DNA of 64,000 nucleotides from contig QKAN01000190.1 in the NCBI GenBank assembly GCA_003246365.1, positions 57,015-121,014 of the forward strand. The letters are read 5' to 3'. Below are positions 16,723 to 26,100 of this stretch, piece after piece (the stretch's first letter is position 1; every line of letters starts with the position of its first letter). Source of the DNA: Clostridia bacterium (GTDB taxonomy: Bacteria; Bacillota; Clostridia; Christensenellales; CAG-138). The position numbers and the translations under genes were made by a program. The notes beneath the pieces were generated by a model. The model was not told the DNA's origin. It saw only the letters and a program-made list of their open reading frames with translations, and searched no databases.

Positions 16723-18012
16723 ATGGCAAAGCCGGAAAAAACGCTTGCGCAAACGCTGCACGCACGAAAAATTAAGAATCCGCCGAAACTGATCTATCTA
16801 ATGCTCGGCTATATCTGGCGGCTTCTGTATTTTAAGAAATTGAATCTTCATGTGGAAATGAAGGACGACCCGCGCAAATGCAAAGGACCGTATATCGTTG
16901 TGAGCAATCATGCGTCGCGGCTTGATTACATCTACACCGGCGCGGTGCTGCTGCCGCATACGTACAATTTCGTTGCGGGATACAACGAGTTTTTCCGCTC
17001 GCATCTAGCGGGAATTTTCCGGTTGTTGCAGGTGATCCCGAAAAAGAATTTTACGCCGGATATCTACACCATCAAGGAAATCGCGCGCATCATCCGCGGC
17101 GGCGGACGCGTGATGCTGTTTCCGGAGGGCATGAGCAGCATCGGCGGTGGAAACCAGCCTTGCGCCATCGGCAGCGGAAAACTGCTGAAGCATTTCGGTG
17201 TTCCGGTCTATTTCTGCAAAATCTCCGGCGGATATTTGACGAGCACAAAATATTGTCTCGACGAGCGACCCGGCGAGGTGCGCGTTGTAGTTGACAAACT
17301 TTTTTCGCCGGAGCAGATGAAAGAGATGACCGCGGACGAGATTCAGCTTGCGCTCGATCGCGCCATTCAAAACGACGACTACGAATGGAATCTGACCGAG
17401 AAAGTCCGTTACGAAGCAAACGGCAGAATTGCGCATCAACTGCATACGCTGTTGTATCGCTGCCCGCGCTGCGGCGAGGAGTTTTCCATGCGCGGTGAAG
17501 GCGAGACGATCCGCTGCACATCCTGCGGCAACGGTGCGCGGCTGAACGCGGACTACAGTTTCGAACCGCTCGAAGAAACCAGCGTTTTGCCGACCACCCC
17601 GAAGCAATGGTTTGAACAGGAGAGAAAGTTTGTTTATCAGGAGATTCTCGATCCCGCGTTCAAATTGATCGAACGCGTGCGCCTCGGCGTACTTCCGAAA
17701 TTTGAACCATTGAAAAATCTGGCGACGAGCCTGATTGCGGGAGAAGGGGAAATCTGCCTCGACCACAGCGGGTTTACCTATACGGGAACGAAAGACGGCG
17801 CGCCGTTTAGCTTCCATTTGGACCCGCATCTGCTGCCGACTTATGGCATGTGTACGGATGTTTCCCGCGTTTATACGTTTTTCGAAGGCGAGTTTTACGA
17901 GTTCTTTCCGGAGACGGAGTGCATCGGCAAGCTGTTGCTTGCAACGGAAGAACTGCATCGTCTGCACGGGGGAGAGTGGAAGAACTTTCCCTGGGCGGAC
18001 ACCTACGCGTAA
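16723..18012 (+). CDS. Lysophospholipid acyltransferase-family protein with zinc ribbon
   Basis: 429-residue protein with a PlsC-type acyltransferase domain in the first half: the catalytic HX4D motif NHASRLD and the FPEGMSS substrate motif are present. The family acylates lysophosphatidate or related glycerolipids at the membrane. Unusually, the acyltransferase domain is followed by a zinc ribbon (CPRCGEEF...CTSCGNG) and a further 150-residue C-terminal region I do not recognise. ATG 16723 is chosen because GGGAGGGG lies just upstream; the track start at 16606 would include the ktrBA terminator. It is 20 bases from the Smr gene and probably cotranscribed with it. The exact acyl acceptor is unknown. 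Confidence 0.85.
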   Translation: MAKPEKTLAQTLHARKIKNPPKLIYLMLGYIWRLLYFKKLNLHVEMKDDPRKCKGPYIVVSNHASRLDYIYTGAVLLPHTYNFVAGYNEFFRSHLAGIFRLLQVIPKKNFTPDIYTIKEIARIIRGGGRVMLFPEGMSSIGGGNQPCAIGSGKLLKHFGVPVYFCKISGGYLTSTKYCLDERPGEVRVVVDKLFSPEQMKEMTADEIQLALDRAIQNDDYEWNLTEKVRYEANGRIAHQLHTLLYRCPRCGEEFSMRGEGETIRCTSCGNGARLNADYSFEPLEETSVLPTTPKQWFEQERKFVYQEILDPAFKLIERVRLGVLPKFEPLKNLATSLIAGEGEICLDHSGFTYTGTKDGAPFSFHLDPHLLPTYGMCTDVSRVYTFFEGEFYEFFPETECIGKLLLATEELHRLHGGEWKNFPWADTYA

Positions 18013-18032
18013 TCGGGCGGAGAGAAGGCGGC

Positions 18033-18290
18033 ATGCAAAAAACAGCGGGCGCAGGCGCGGCGGCGGTAACGCTGGATCTGCACGGAAAAACGCAATATCA
18101 GGCGCGGGTAACAATTGACGCGGCGCTCAGGCGAAGCAGGGGATTGTATCGAATCCATATCATCCACGGGTATCATAACGGCACCGCGCTGAGGGACATG
18201 ATCCGGAGCGAGTATGCCGACAATCCGGCAGTTCTTCGGATCGACTTGGTTTCCGAGAGCGCGACGGATTTGGTGCTGAGGGAGTTATAA
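18033..18290 (+). CDS. Small Smr-domain protein
   Basis: An 85-residue protein consisting almost only of a Smr (small MutS-related) domain. The DLHG motif (TLDLHGKTQ) and the glycine-rich IHGYHNGTALRD segment are the two diagnostic elements; Smr domains in other proteins nick DNA or cleave RNA. The start is ATG 18033 behind GGAGAGAAGG, well inside the 146-residue track ORF. Its upstream neighbour is the acyltransferase, and a bidirectional terminator follows four bases after the stop. Whether it is a nuclease here is inferred only from family. Confidence 0.88.
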   Translation: MQKTAGAGAAAVTLDLHGKTQYQARVTIDAALRRSRGLYRIHIIHGYHNGTALRDMIRSEYADNPAVLRIDLVSESATDLVLREL

Positions 18291-18293
18291 GAA

Positions 18294-18323
18294 AAAGAGC
18301 AGAGAAGGTTCTCTGCTCTTTTG
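18294..18323. terminator. Terminator after the Smr gene
   Basis: AAAGAGCAGAGAA-GG-TTCTCTGCTCTTT followed by TG; symmetric A/T flanks allow use on either strand. Confidence 0.88.
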
Positions 18324-18428
18324 TGATTTCGCTATTTTAACGATCGCAAACGCCGCGCTTTGTAAATCAAACGATTCCTAGATATGTATAATCTTTTGAT
18401 GGAACGGCTAATCAAAAAAGCTAAATTA

Positions 18429-18453
18429 GAAAAAAGGAGCAAAAGCTCCTTTT
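18429..18453 (-). terminator. Terminator of the GT4 gene (minus strand)
   Basis: On the minus strand AAAAGGAGC-TTTT-GCTCCTTTT runs into TTCT; the stem overlaps the GT4 stop codon. Confidence 0.85.
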
Positions 18454-19624
18454 ATTTGTAGTTAGCTTTGTGTTGCTCGATTAGCGCTGCGTAGCGGTCT
18501 ATCGCGTTTTTCGCGATGTCGTCCCACGAAAGATAGATCGTCTTTCGCGCTGTCTTGCCGATTTTCTTTGTCATGTCCATGTCGCTCAGCGCCATGTCGA
18601 TAATCTGGCAGAGGCTTTCGGATGTGTTTTCGCAGAGGAATCCGTTTTCGCAGTCCAATATCGGTTCCGCTGTTGCGCAGCCGCGCACGACCACGCTCGG
18701 CGTTTCCATTGCCGCCGCCTCGCGCACCACCATGCCGGAGGTATCGTAGAGCGACGGAAACACGAACAAATCCGCGTTTTCATATAGCCCGTACAGGTCT
18801 TCTTCTTCCGTAATGTGTCCGGTGAACCGCGTCCGCTCGCCAAGGCCGAGATCTTCCGCTTTCTGGCGGATGGCTTTTGCGTCCGGCCCCTGCCCGGCAA
18901 GGACGAGGGTAAACGGTTTTCCGGTTTTCTGATACAGCGCGCATGCTTCGAGAATGCGCAGAATATTTTTCTTCCAGTTCATCTGGCCGCAGTAAAACAG
19001 AATCGGCTCATCCGGCAAGTCAAACCGCTCCTTCACAACCGCCGCGCGCGCCGCGTTCGGGTCGATATCCGGTGTGCCGTTCGGCATCACGATAATTTCG
19101 CCCACATAGCCGTAGTCGTAAAGCGTGTCTTTCGAACTTTGGCTGACCGTCCAGACTTCGTCGCAACGCTGATAAAAATTGACGATGGTTGCAACCGCGA
19201 TGTTGGCGAGCATTTCCGTTTTTGTCAGCTGATAAAAATCGTCATAGTAGCGCGAATGGAACATACCGATCATGGGAATGTTGCGCCGCCGCGCTACCCG
19301 TTGCGCCTCCAGTCCGGCGATAAAAGGCGAGTGCGCATGAATGACGTCCAGCTGTATGCTGCGCATACGCGCGTCATAGTGTGTGTCGAGCGAGGGAATC
19401 CCCGTGCTGTACTGCCGTTGCCGCGGTAGCTCCATGCTGATGAAATCGACCAACTCAAACGGATAGCCGCCCCGGTAACCCGCGTCCAACATGGGCGCGA
19501 TCACATAACACTCCTCGCCTCTGCGGGAGAGCGCGGTTGCATAGTTGTATACGACGCGGCCGACGCCGTCGACAATCGGAAGAAACGAGTCGCTGAACTG
19601 ACCTATTTTCATTTTTTTATTCAT
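18452..19624 (-). CDS. Glycosyltransferase family 4 (GT-B) protein
   Basis: Cytoplasmic or membrane-associated GT-B glycosyltransferase of 390 residues. The N-terminal half has DSFLPIVDGVGRVVYNYA and HAHSPFIAGLEAQRVARR; the C-terminal donor-binding half has LFYCGQMNWKKNILRILEA and the E-x7-E region FVFPSLYDTSGMVVREAAAMETPSVV. This pattern is close to glycolipid enzymes such as mono/diglucosyldiacylglycerol synthases and mannosyltransferases, so a membrane glycolipid product is plausible. The first ATG has AAAGG almost adjacent; the second ATG (19612) has better spacing and may be the real start. It stands alone on the minus strand. Confidence 0.9.
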   Translation of the reverse strand: MNKKMKIGQFSDSFLPIVDGVGRVVYNYATALSRRGEECYVIAPMLDAGYRGGYPFELVDFISMELPRQRQYSTGIPSLDTHYDARMRSIQLDVIHAHSPFIAGLEAQRVARRRNIPMIGMFHSRYYDDFYQLTKTEMLANIAVATIVNFYQRCDEVWTVSQSSKDTLYDYGYVGEIIVMPNGTPDIDPNAARAAVVKERFDLPDEPILFYCGQMNWKKNILRILEACALYQKTGKPFTLVLAGQGPDAKAIRQKAEDLGLGERTRFTGHITEEEDLYGLYENADLFVFPSLYDTSGMVVREAAAMETPSVVVRGCATAEPILDCENGFLCENTSESLCQIIDMALSDMDMTKKIGKTARKTIYLSWDDIAKNAIDRYAALIEQHKANYK

Positions 19625-19927
19625 ACCTTTCCGGCAAGAGAAAATTACGAAGATAATGGATAGAGCCGCTATCGCACCAGCAAATCACCGGCGCGAAAGA
19701 CAAACGCTCGCAGTAGGAACACTGCTACAGGAACATTCTACCACAACACCTGAAAACGTGTTATGATGAATGGCAAGGTTTTCGCCGGACGGATGTAAAA
19801 TCATTGTGTCAATTTGCAAGAAAACCGCGTGTTTTTTCCACGAACAGAACCCGAAAAAGCCGAAAAAATAAACGCGGTACGGATTTTTCCGTGTTGCCGA
19901 ACACACAACGCGTTGAATGGAACCCGA
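19625..19927. other. Intergenic stretch (303 bases) between GT4 and the glycosidase gene
   Basis: No convincing gene. Divergent promoters are expected here, but no -35/-10 pair stands out. Small inverted repeats ACGGA-TTTT-TCCGT and AACAC...GTGTT are visible. The track ORF starting at 19814 extends into this region without a ribosome site or a plausible protein sequence. Confidence 0.5.
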
Positions 19928-21004
19928 ATGAAAAAAAGAACCGCTACCCTGATTACAATCGGATTGTTTATCGTTCTTTTTATGGCAGCCCCATCCGCGG
20001 CTGAAGAAGCGCCTTTTTGCGGCGACTTGACCGGGGACGGGATTACCAGCGCTGCGGATGCGGCGGCGATGCTGCGCGGCCTTGCTTTCGGCAGGCTTTC
20101 TGCGGACGACCGGCCGGATCTGGATTTCACCTATAACGGCGAGATCGACGGAATGGATGCGCGCGCGGCGCTGCTCTATGCCTGCGGCGGGATCGAATCT
20201 TTGGTTGACTTTGGCGAGCGCGTTGCAAGCGGACTTTGCGATGAATCGCTGTTTGATCATTTCTCGTATACGGGAATTCGGGACGACGGGGAAGGTAACT
20301 ATAAAAGCGATACCGTCTCGGTTACGATTTCAAGCGGACGCGTGGAAACCAGCAACTATCATCTGGCGGACATTTACGTGCAGGATATCGCCTGTATGCA
20401 AACCGCGTTCAGCGGCGGGGTGTATCGCGGCGGAACGGCGACCGTTCGTAAAATGTTTGATGCGACATCCGGCGCGGTCATCGCCATGAACGGGGATTAT
20501 TACACGCAGCATTATTACGGCCCGATCATTCGAAACGGAATTACCTATTCGGATCGAATCAATCGCAGCTGGGATATTGCGGTTCTGCTGACAAACGGGG
20601 AACTTTTAACTTATAACTATCGCGAACTCACGACCGAAATACTGGAAGGACTGGAAGTCTATCAAAGCTGGGTGTTTGGGCCGGCGCTTCTGGACGCGGA
20701 AGGGCACGCGAAAACAAAATTCCGAAGCGCCGTAACGACGGCCAATCCGCGCTCGGTAATCGGATATTACGAACCGGGACACTATGCGTTTTTAGCGGTG
20801 GATGGACGATCCAGCAAATCCAAAGGATTGACGATGAGCCAGCTTTCGCAGCTTTGCGAAGATTTAGGGTTTGCGGCGGCGTATAATCTCGACGGCGGGC
20901 AGTCCAGCGTGCTGCTTTCGCAGGACGGGCCGATCAATGTTCCTTACCGGGACGGACGACCCATCAGCGATGTGCTCGTTGTTTGCGATCTGCAGGAAGA
21001 ATGA
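19928..21004 (+). CDS. Secreted phosphodiester glycosidase (NAGPA-like) with dockerin-like domain
   Basis: 358-residue exported protein. A signal peptide (MKKRTATLITIGLFIVLFMA) ends near residue 27. Next come two EF-hand-like dockerin repeats: GDLTGDGITSAADAAAMLRG at about residues 32-52 and NGEIDGMDARAALLYACG at about 70-88. The rest is a phosphodiester glycosidase (NAGPA) domain with MNGDYYTQHYYG, GYYEPGHYAFLAVDGR and the closing NLDGGQSSVLL motif. The family hydrolyses sugar-phosphodiester bonds, as in the human enzyme that uncovers mannose-6-phosphate and bacterial wall-linked homologues. I use ATG 19928 because the signal peptide begins there. Two more NAGPA proteins are in this window. 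The dockerin-like part could bind calcium or a cohesin-type partner; no cohesin is visible here. Confidence 0.85.
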   Translation: MKKRTATLITIGLFIVLFMAAPSAAEEAPFCGDLTGDGITSAADAAAMLRGLAFGRLSADDRPDLDFTYNGEIDGMDARAALLYACGGIESLVDFGERVASGLCDESLFDHFSYTGIRDDGEGNYKSDTVSVTISSGRVETSNYHLADIYVQDIACMQTAFSGGVYRGGTATVRKMFDATSGAVIAMNGDYYTQHYYGPIIRNGITYSDRINRSWDIAVLLTNGELLTYNYRELTTEILEGLEVYQSWVFGPALLDAEGHAKTKFRSAVTTANPRSVIGYYEPGHYAFLAVDGRSSKSKGLTMSQLSQLCEDLGFAAAYNLDGGQSSVLLSQDGPINVPYRDGRPISDVLVVCDLQEE

Positions 21005-21146
21005 CGGTACACGTTTCATTGACTAATAAGAAAATAAACAGAAAACACACCAGGGACACAACTGAAAACGAAAGATAGTTTAAAATAAAACAGTATAATT
21101 CAACAAAAAGACGGAATAAAACAAGAACCAAACGAAAACAAGAAAA

Positions 21147-22493
21147 ATGGAAGATTTATTTCAAAACCATATAGAAGTAAATGCGCCGCTTGCCGACCGC
21201 ATGCGCCCGCGCACGCTGGATGAGTTCATCGGACAGCGGCATATCGTTGGCGAAGGCAAGCTGCTCAGGCGCGCAATTTTAACAGACCGGCTGCAGTCGT
21301 CCATCTTTTTCGGCCCGCCGGGCACGGGGAAGACGACGCTCGCCGCCATTGTTGCCAATGCGACCGGCGGCGCGTTTGTAAAACTCAACGCCGTTACCGC
21401 GGGGGTCAAGGAGCTCAGGGTTATCGTGGACGAGGCGGAACGGAGGCTGAAGCTATACCGCCAGCCGACATATCTTTTGCTGGACGAATGCCACCGCTGG
21501 AACAAGACGCAGTCGGACTCGCTTCTGCCCGCGCTGGAAAAAGGCATCATCCGCTTTATCGGTTCCACAACGGAAAATCCGATGATTTCGATGACGAGCG
21601 CTATCGTTTCGCGCTGCCGCGTGTTTCAGTTTTATCCGCTGACAAACGAAGACGTGGAACAGGCGGTGCAAAACGCGGTTTTGGACGAGGAGCGCGGGTT
21701 CGGCAAACTGAATGTCGTTTTGGAAGACGAGGCGCTGCATACCATTTCCGCAATTGCAAACGGAGACTGCCGCAACGCGCTCAACGCGCTGGAACTCGCG
21801 GTGCTGACCACTTCGCCGGATGAAGCGGGGGAGATTCGCGTCACGCGGGAAATCGCCGCCGAATCCAGCCAGAAAAAAGTGATCAAATGCGACGAGCAGC
21901 TTTTTTACGATATGCTCTCCGCGTTTTGCAAGAGCCTACGCGGCGGAGATTCCGACGCGGCGATCGCCTGGTTTTCGCGCCTTTTATATGCGGGGGTTGA
22001 CCCGCGCATTATCGCACGTCGGCTCATCGCCCATGCGAGCGAGGACGTTGGCCTCGCCAACCCGCAGGCAATGGTGCAGGCTGTTGCCGCGGCGGACGCG
22101 CTGGAGCACATCGGTTTGCCGGAAGCGCGGCTTTCGCTCGTGCAGGCAATCATTTTTATCTGCGAATCGCCAAAGTCCAACAGCGTGGTCGTTGCGCTGA
22201 GCGAGGCGGCGGCGGACGCGGAGGAGAGTTTTGACGAACCGGTTCCGGTCTATCTTCGGGATACATCCTATTCCGGCGCGGGCAAACTAGGCCACGGAAA
22301 AGGATATCTCTATCCGCATGATTATCCGGGTCACTGGGTCAAGCAGGATTATATGCCGCCTTCGCTGAAAGGCCGGCGATACTATCTGCCGTCCGAACAG
22401 GGGCAGGAGGCGAAGATTCGCGAAAACCACGAAAAACGGGAAAAACTAAGACGCGGAGAGCCGATATCAACCGAAGAGAAAACCGAAGTTTAA
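21147..22493 (+). CDS. rarA: Replication-associated recombination protein A (RarA/MgsA), AAA+ ATPase
   Basis: Cytoplasmic AAA+ ATPase related to clamp loaders that acts at stalled replication forks. The sequence has PLADRMRPRTLDEFIGQRHI, Walker A FFGPPGTGKTTLA, Walker B LLLDECHR, sensor 1 GSTTEN, and the C-terminal tetramerisation region with HASEDVGLANPQA. Its 448 residues match the family. The ribosome site is weak (AAGAAAA). A possible TATAAT at 21094 lies in the A-rich 142-base spacer upstream. The DUF3592 gene follows 30 bases later. Confidence 0.96.
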   Translation: MEDLFQNHIEVNAPLADRMRPRTLDEFIGQRHIVGEGKLLRRAILTDRLQSSIFFGPPGTGKTTLAAIVANATGGAFVKLNAVTAGVKELRVIVDEAERRLKLYRQPTYLLLDECHRWNKTQSDSLLPALEKGIIRFIGSTTENPMISMTSAIVSRCRVFQFYPLTNEDVEQAVQNAVLDEERGFGKLNVVLEDEALHTISAIANGDCRNALNALELAVLTTSPDEAGEIRVTREIAAESSQKKVIKCDEQLFYDMLSAFCKSLRGGDSDAAIAWFSRLLYAGVDPRIIARRLIAHASEDVGLANPQAMVQAVAAADALEHIGLPEARLSLVQAIIFICESPKSNSVVVALSEAAADAEESFDEPVPVYLRDTSYSGAGKLGHGKGYLYPHDYPGHWVKQDYMPPSLKGRRYYLPSEQGQEAKIRENHEKREKLRRGEPISTEEKTEV

Positions 22494-22523
22494 CGCGCGT
22501 GATGCAAAGAGCAGGAGGCTAAG

Positions 22524-22976
22524 ATGACTGCACTGATTCCAATGACCAATATTACGTTTGCGCAACTGTTTGTCGCGATTTTTTCCGGCACATTCGGCTT
22601 GATGGGGCTTACCTTTCTCAGCGTCGGGCTGGGCATCATCTTTGCGCAGAACCGGAAACGTACGCTCTGCACCGCTTATACGGAAGGCGTTGTCAGCGCC
22701 ATGCAAAGCCAGTTTGGCACAAACGCACTTCGCGCTGTATACAGTTTTTCCATCGAAGGAAAAGAGATGCAGTATATTTCCAACTATTCCGGCATGAACG
22801 ATCTGCTCGTCGGGCAAGCGGTTCATGTGTATTACGATCCGTCGCGGATCGGGCGCATTTATATTGAAGAAGATTCTCTGCAACTGCGTCGATTTTCCCG
22901 CATGTTCACGATTCTTGGCGGCATCTTTCTTGCCGTCGCGCTCATCGTTGCCGTCGTTTTGCTGGGCGTGCTGTAA
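22524..22976 (+). CDS. DUF3592-type membrane protein
   Basis: 150-residue protein with a membrane segment at about residues 10-40, a beta-rich middle (AYTEGVVSAMQSQFG, VYYDPSRIGRIYIEED) and a C-terminal membrane segment (GGIFLAVALIVAVVLLGVL). This layout of two helices around a small beta domain with a V-x-Y-x-P motif matches DUF3592 proteins of unknown function. The start follows GCAGGAGGCTAAG. It may share a transcript with rarA. No enzymatic residues are evident. Confidence 0.75.
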   Translation: MTALIPMTNITFAQLFVAIFSGTFGLMGLTFLSVGLGIIFAQNRKRTLCTAYTEGVVSAMQSQFGTNALRAVYSFSIEGKEMQYISNYSGMNDLLVGQAVHVYYDPSRIGRIYIEEDSLQLRRFSRMFTILGGIFLAVALIVAVVLLGVL

Positions 22977-23090
22977 AAAGGAACAAAACAACCGAAAAAA
23001 ACGGTGGAATCCGGCCAAATTACGAAAAAAACCGCCGTTGCAGGATTGCGATGATATTTCGGACATTTTGTGAATAATCTTGGGGCATCA

Positions 23091-23119
23091 TTGGCAGAGC
23101 TCCGGCCTTATGGTAAACT
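23091..23119 (+). promoter_or_regulatory. Promoter of the CotH-VTC-DUF4956 operon
   Basis: TTGGCA, 17-base spacer, TAAACT preceded by TGG. The -35 differs from consensus by one base. The leader is about 45 bases. Confidence 0.65.
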
Positions 23120-23170
23120 GGACGTTGCGAAAATGCGATTTTGCAGCTTCGCGAAAGGAGCATTTATCCC

Positions 23171-26100
23171 ATGGCGAAACGAAGAAGGAGAGCTTCCGGC
23201 GCACGCAAGATGCTGATTATTCTGCTTCTTGCCGTCTGCGTTGTTGCGCTCATTCTTTATTTAAGAAACGGCGGACAGGCTTCCGATACAACCGGCGCGG
23301 GGCAGGTCGAGATCAACGAGGTCATGACCAGCAACAAAGGTACCGTGCCGGACGAAACCGGCGATTTTCCGGATTGGGTGGAAATTTACAACAACACCGA
23401 TTCGGCGCTGGATATATCGGGCTATGGTTTGACGGACGATTTAATCTCCGCTGCAAAGTGGACATTCCCCGAGGGCTCGGTGATCGAAGCCCGCGGGTAT
23501 CTTGTGGTTTTCTGCAGTGGGGACACTACGCGCGGCAGCATGCATACGCCGTTTAAACTCTCTGCTTCGGACGATGTAATTCTTTCCAACGTATCCGGCA
23601 AAGTGGTTGACAGCATCAGTCTGACGCCCGTGACGAGCGGGTATTCCCTCGGACGCAGCGCGGACGATGGAACCACCTGGAAAGAAATGCTGCCAAGTCC
23701 GGGTTATGCAAACACGGATGAAGGCGCGGCACAGTATCTTTCGACGCTTTCCGCCTCGGCGGACGAGTCCATCGGCGTATATATCAATGAGTTTATGCCG
23801 AGCAACGCTTCTACGCTGATCGGTCCGGACGGATCGTATTGCGATTGGATTGAACTATACAACACCACCGGTTCGGAAATCGATCTTTCCGGATACGGTA
23901 TTTCGGATTCCGCGACGCAGCCGCTGAAATACACGCTGCCCTCCGGAACAAAGATTGCGGCAAACAGCGTTCTGCTGATTTACTGCACAGGTCGAGAAAC
24001 GCCGGACGGTTCGGAAAAAATCGAGGCGCCGTTTGGCCTTGCGGCATATTCCGAAAGCGTGGTGTTCTCAACGCCCGCCGGACGCATTCTCGACGAATAC
24101 GACTATACCCGCGCAGGCACCGACATCAGCTACGCAAGAAATCCGGACGGCACGGGTGAATGGGCAACCACATCCCAGCCCACACCGGGATACACGAACA
24201 ACAACGCGGGTTTGCAGGCGTTTATGAAAACGCTCTCCTTCGGCACGGGAGATATCGTCATCTCCGAAGTGCTCAACGCAAACGTTTCGTATTTGAAACA
24301 GCCGGACGGAGAATACTACGACTGGATCGAAATTCATAACACGACGGGATCTCCCATTTCACTGGCCGGATATGCTCTGAGCAACAATGCGAAGAATCCG
24401 GCCAAATGGACGTTTCCCGACGTAACGCTCGATGCGGGCGAATATTTAACGGTTCTGGCGTCGGGAAAGAATGTCTCCGACGCGCAAAAAAAAAATAATC
24501 TAGAAACCAACTTTACCCTCTCTTCGGAAGGGGACGTCGTGTTTCTCTTTTCCCCGGACGCTACGATCCTCGATAAAATTCTCGTGCCACAGGGTCACGC
24601 GGACGTGAGCTACGGCAGAACGGATTCGAGCCTGCTCTTTTATGCAACGCCGACGCCAAACGCGGCAAACGGTTCCGGTGTGCTCGGTTATGCGGAAGAG
24701 CCAACCATTGTTACCGCGGGCGGCGAGTTTGGCAGCGCGCAGCTGGTGACCATCGAGGTACCGGAAGGCTGCTCGGTTACCTACACCACAGACGGAACGG
24801 TTCCAACCGAAAATTCTACGCGGTATTCCGGCCCGATTACGATTTCCAAGACGACGCCGCTGCGTGCGCGCGCGTTTCAAACGGGATATTACGGCAGCGA
24901 TACCGCGAGCCAGACGTTTGTCATCTATACCGGCGAAAGCACGATTGAGAACCATCAATTTACGCTGCCGGTGGTCAGCATCGTCACCGATCCGGATAAC
25001 CTCTGGGATCCGGACACCGGCATCTATGTCATCGGCACGGAATATGCCGCGACGACCACAGACCAAAGCCCGACCGACCTTACGATGACAAAAGGCATGA
25101 ACGACTCGAACTGGTACCTTGCCAACTTTAATGCGGTTTCATCTTCGCACCCCGATCCGCTCGGCAGAGACTGGGAGCGGGACGTGCATTTTGACTACAT
25201 CGACGAAAATGGCGTTTCCCAATTCAGCGGAGACGGCGTCGTTCAGATTCAGGGACAGTATTCGCGCAACAAAGAACAAAAGGGTCTCGCGTTGATTGCG
25301 AAGGGCGCATACGGCGACTCGATGTTCAATTATGCGTTTTTTGAAAACCGCGATATTACGAGCTATAAATCGATCATTCTGCGTGCCAGCGCACAGGACG
25401 CGACGAACAGCAGAATCCGCGACAACCTGGTGACCACCCTTTTTGAAGAAGGAGACACCGGACTGCCTGCGGATCGCAACGTAATTGTGCAGGCGCATAA
25501 ACAGGTTGTCGTGCTGATCAACGGACAGTATTGGGGCGTATACGACCTGATGGAGCGCATCACGGCGGACTTTATCGCCGAGCGGTTCAATCTGAACAAT
25601 CCTGATTCTGTCGATCTGCTCTATGGCAACGGTAACGACAAGTGCGTCCTCGCCGGCGACGGCTGGGAAGACTACACCGATATGGTGGAATGGGCAGGCA
25701 GTCACGATTTAAGCAATTCCGCCAATTATGAATACATCAGCTCGCTCATGGACGTGGAAAACTACGCAACCTATGTCGCGGCTGAAATCATCGTTGGCAA
25801 CTCCGACTCCGGCAACATCAAATACTGGCGCAGTACAGAAACGGACAACAAGTGGCGTTGGATTCTCTATGACTTCTGCTGGGCGATGAACCGCAACGAC
25901 AGCTATTCCGATACGGCAACTGTCGGATACCGCAGAGACTTTTTCTCCCGCTACTTTAACGTGGAAGGTCATGGTTCCAGCAAAGCAACCTCAACGGTGC
26001 TGATTCGCGCGTTGCTTGAGAATGCTTCGTTCCGGCAGATGTTCCTCGAAAAAACGGCGATCATGATCAACGACATCTATTCTCCGGAAAAGATCAACGC

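Noticed and set aside
18324-18428. Small gene or RNA between the Smr and GT4 terminators
   Set aside because: No ORF with a ribosome site; a lone TATAAT leads straight into the GT4 terminator.
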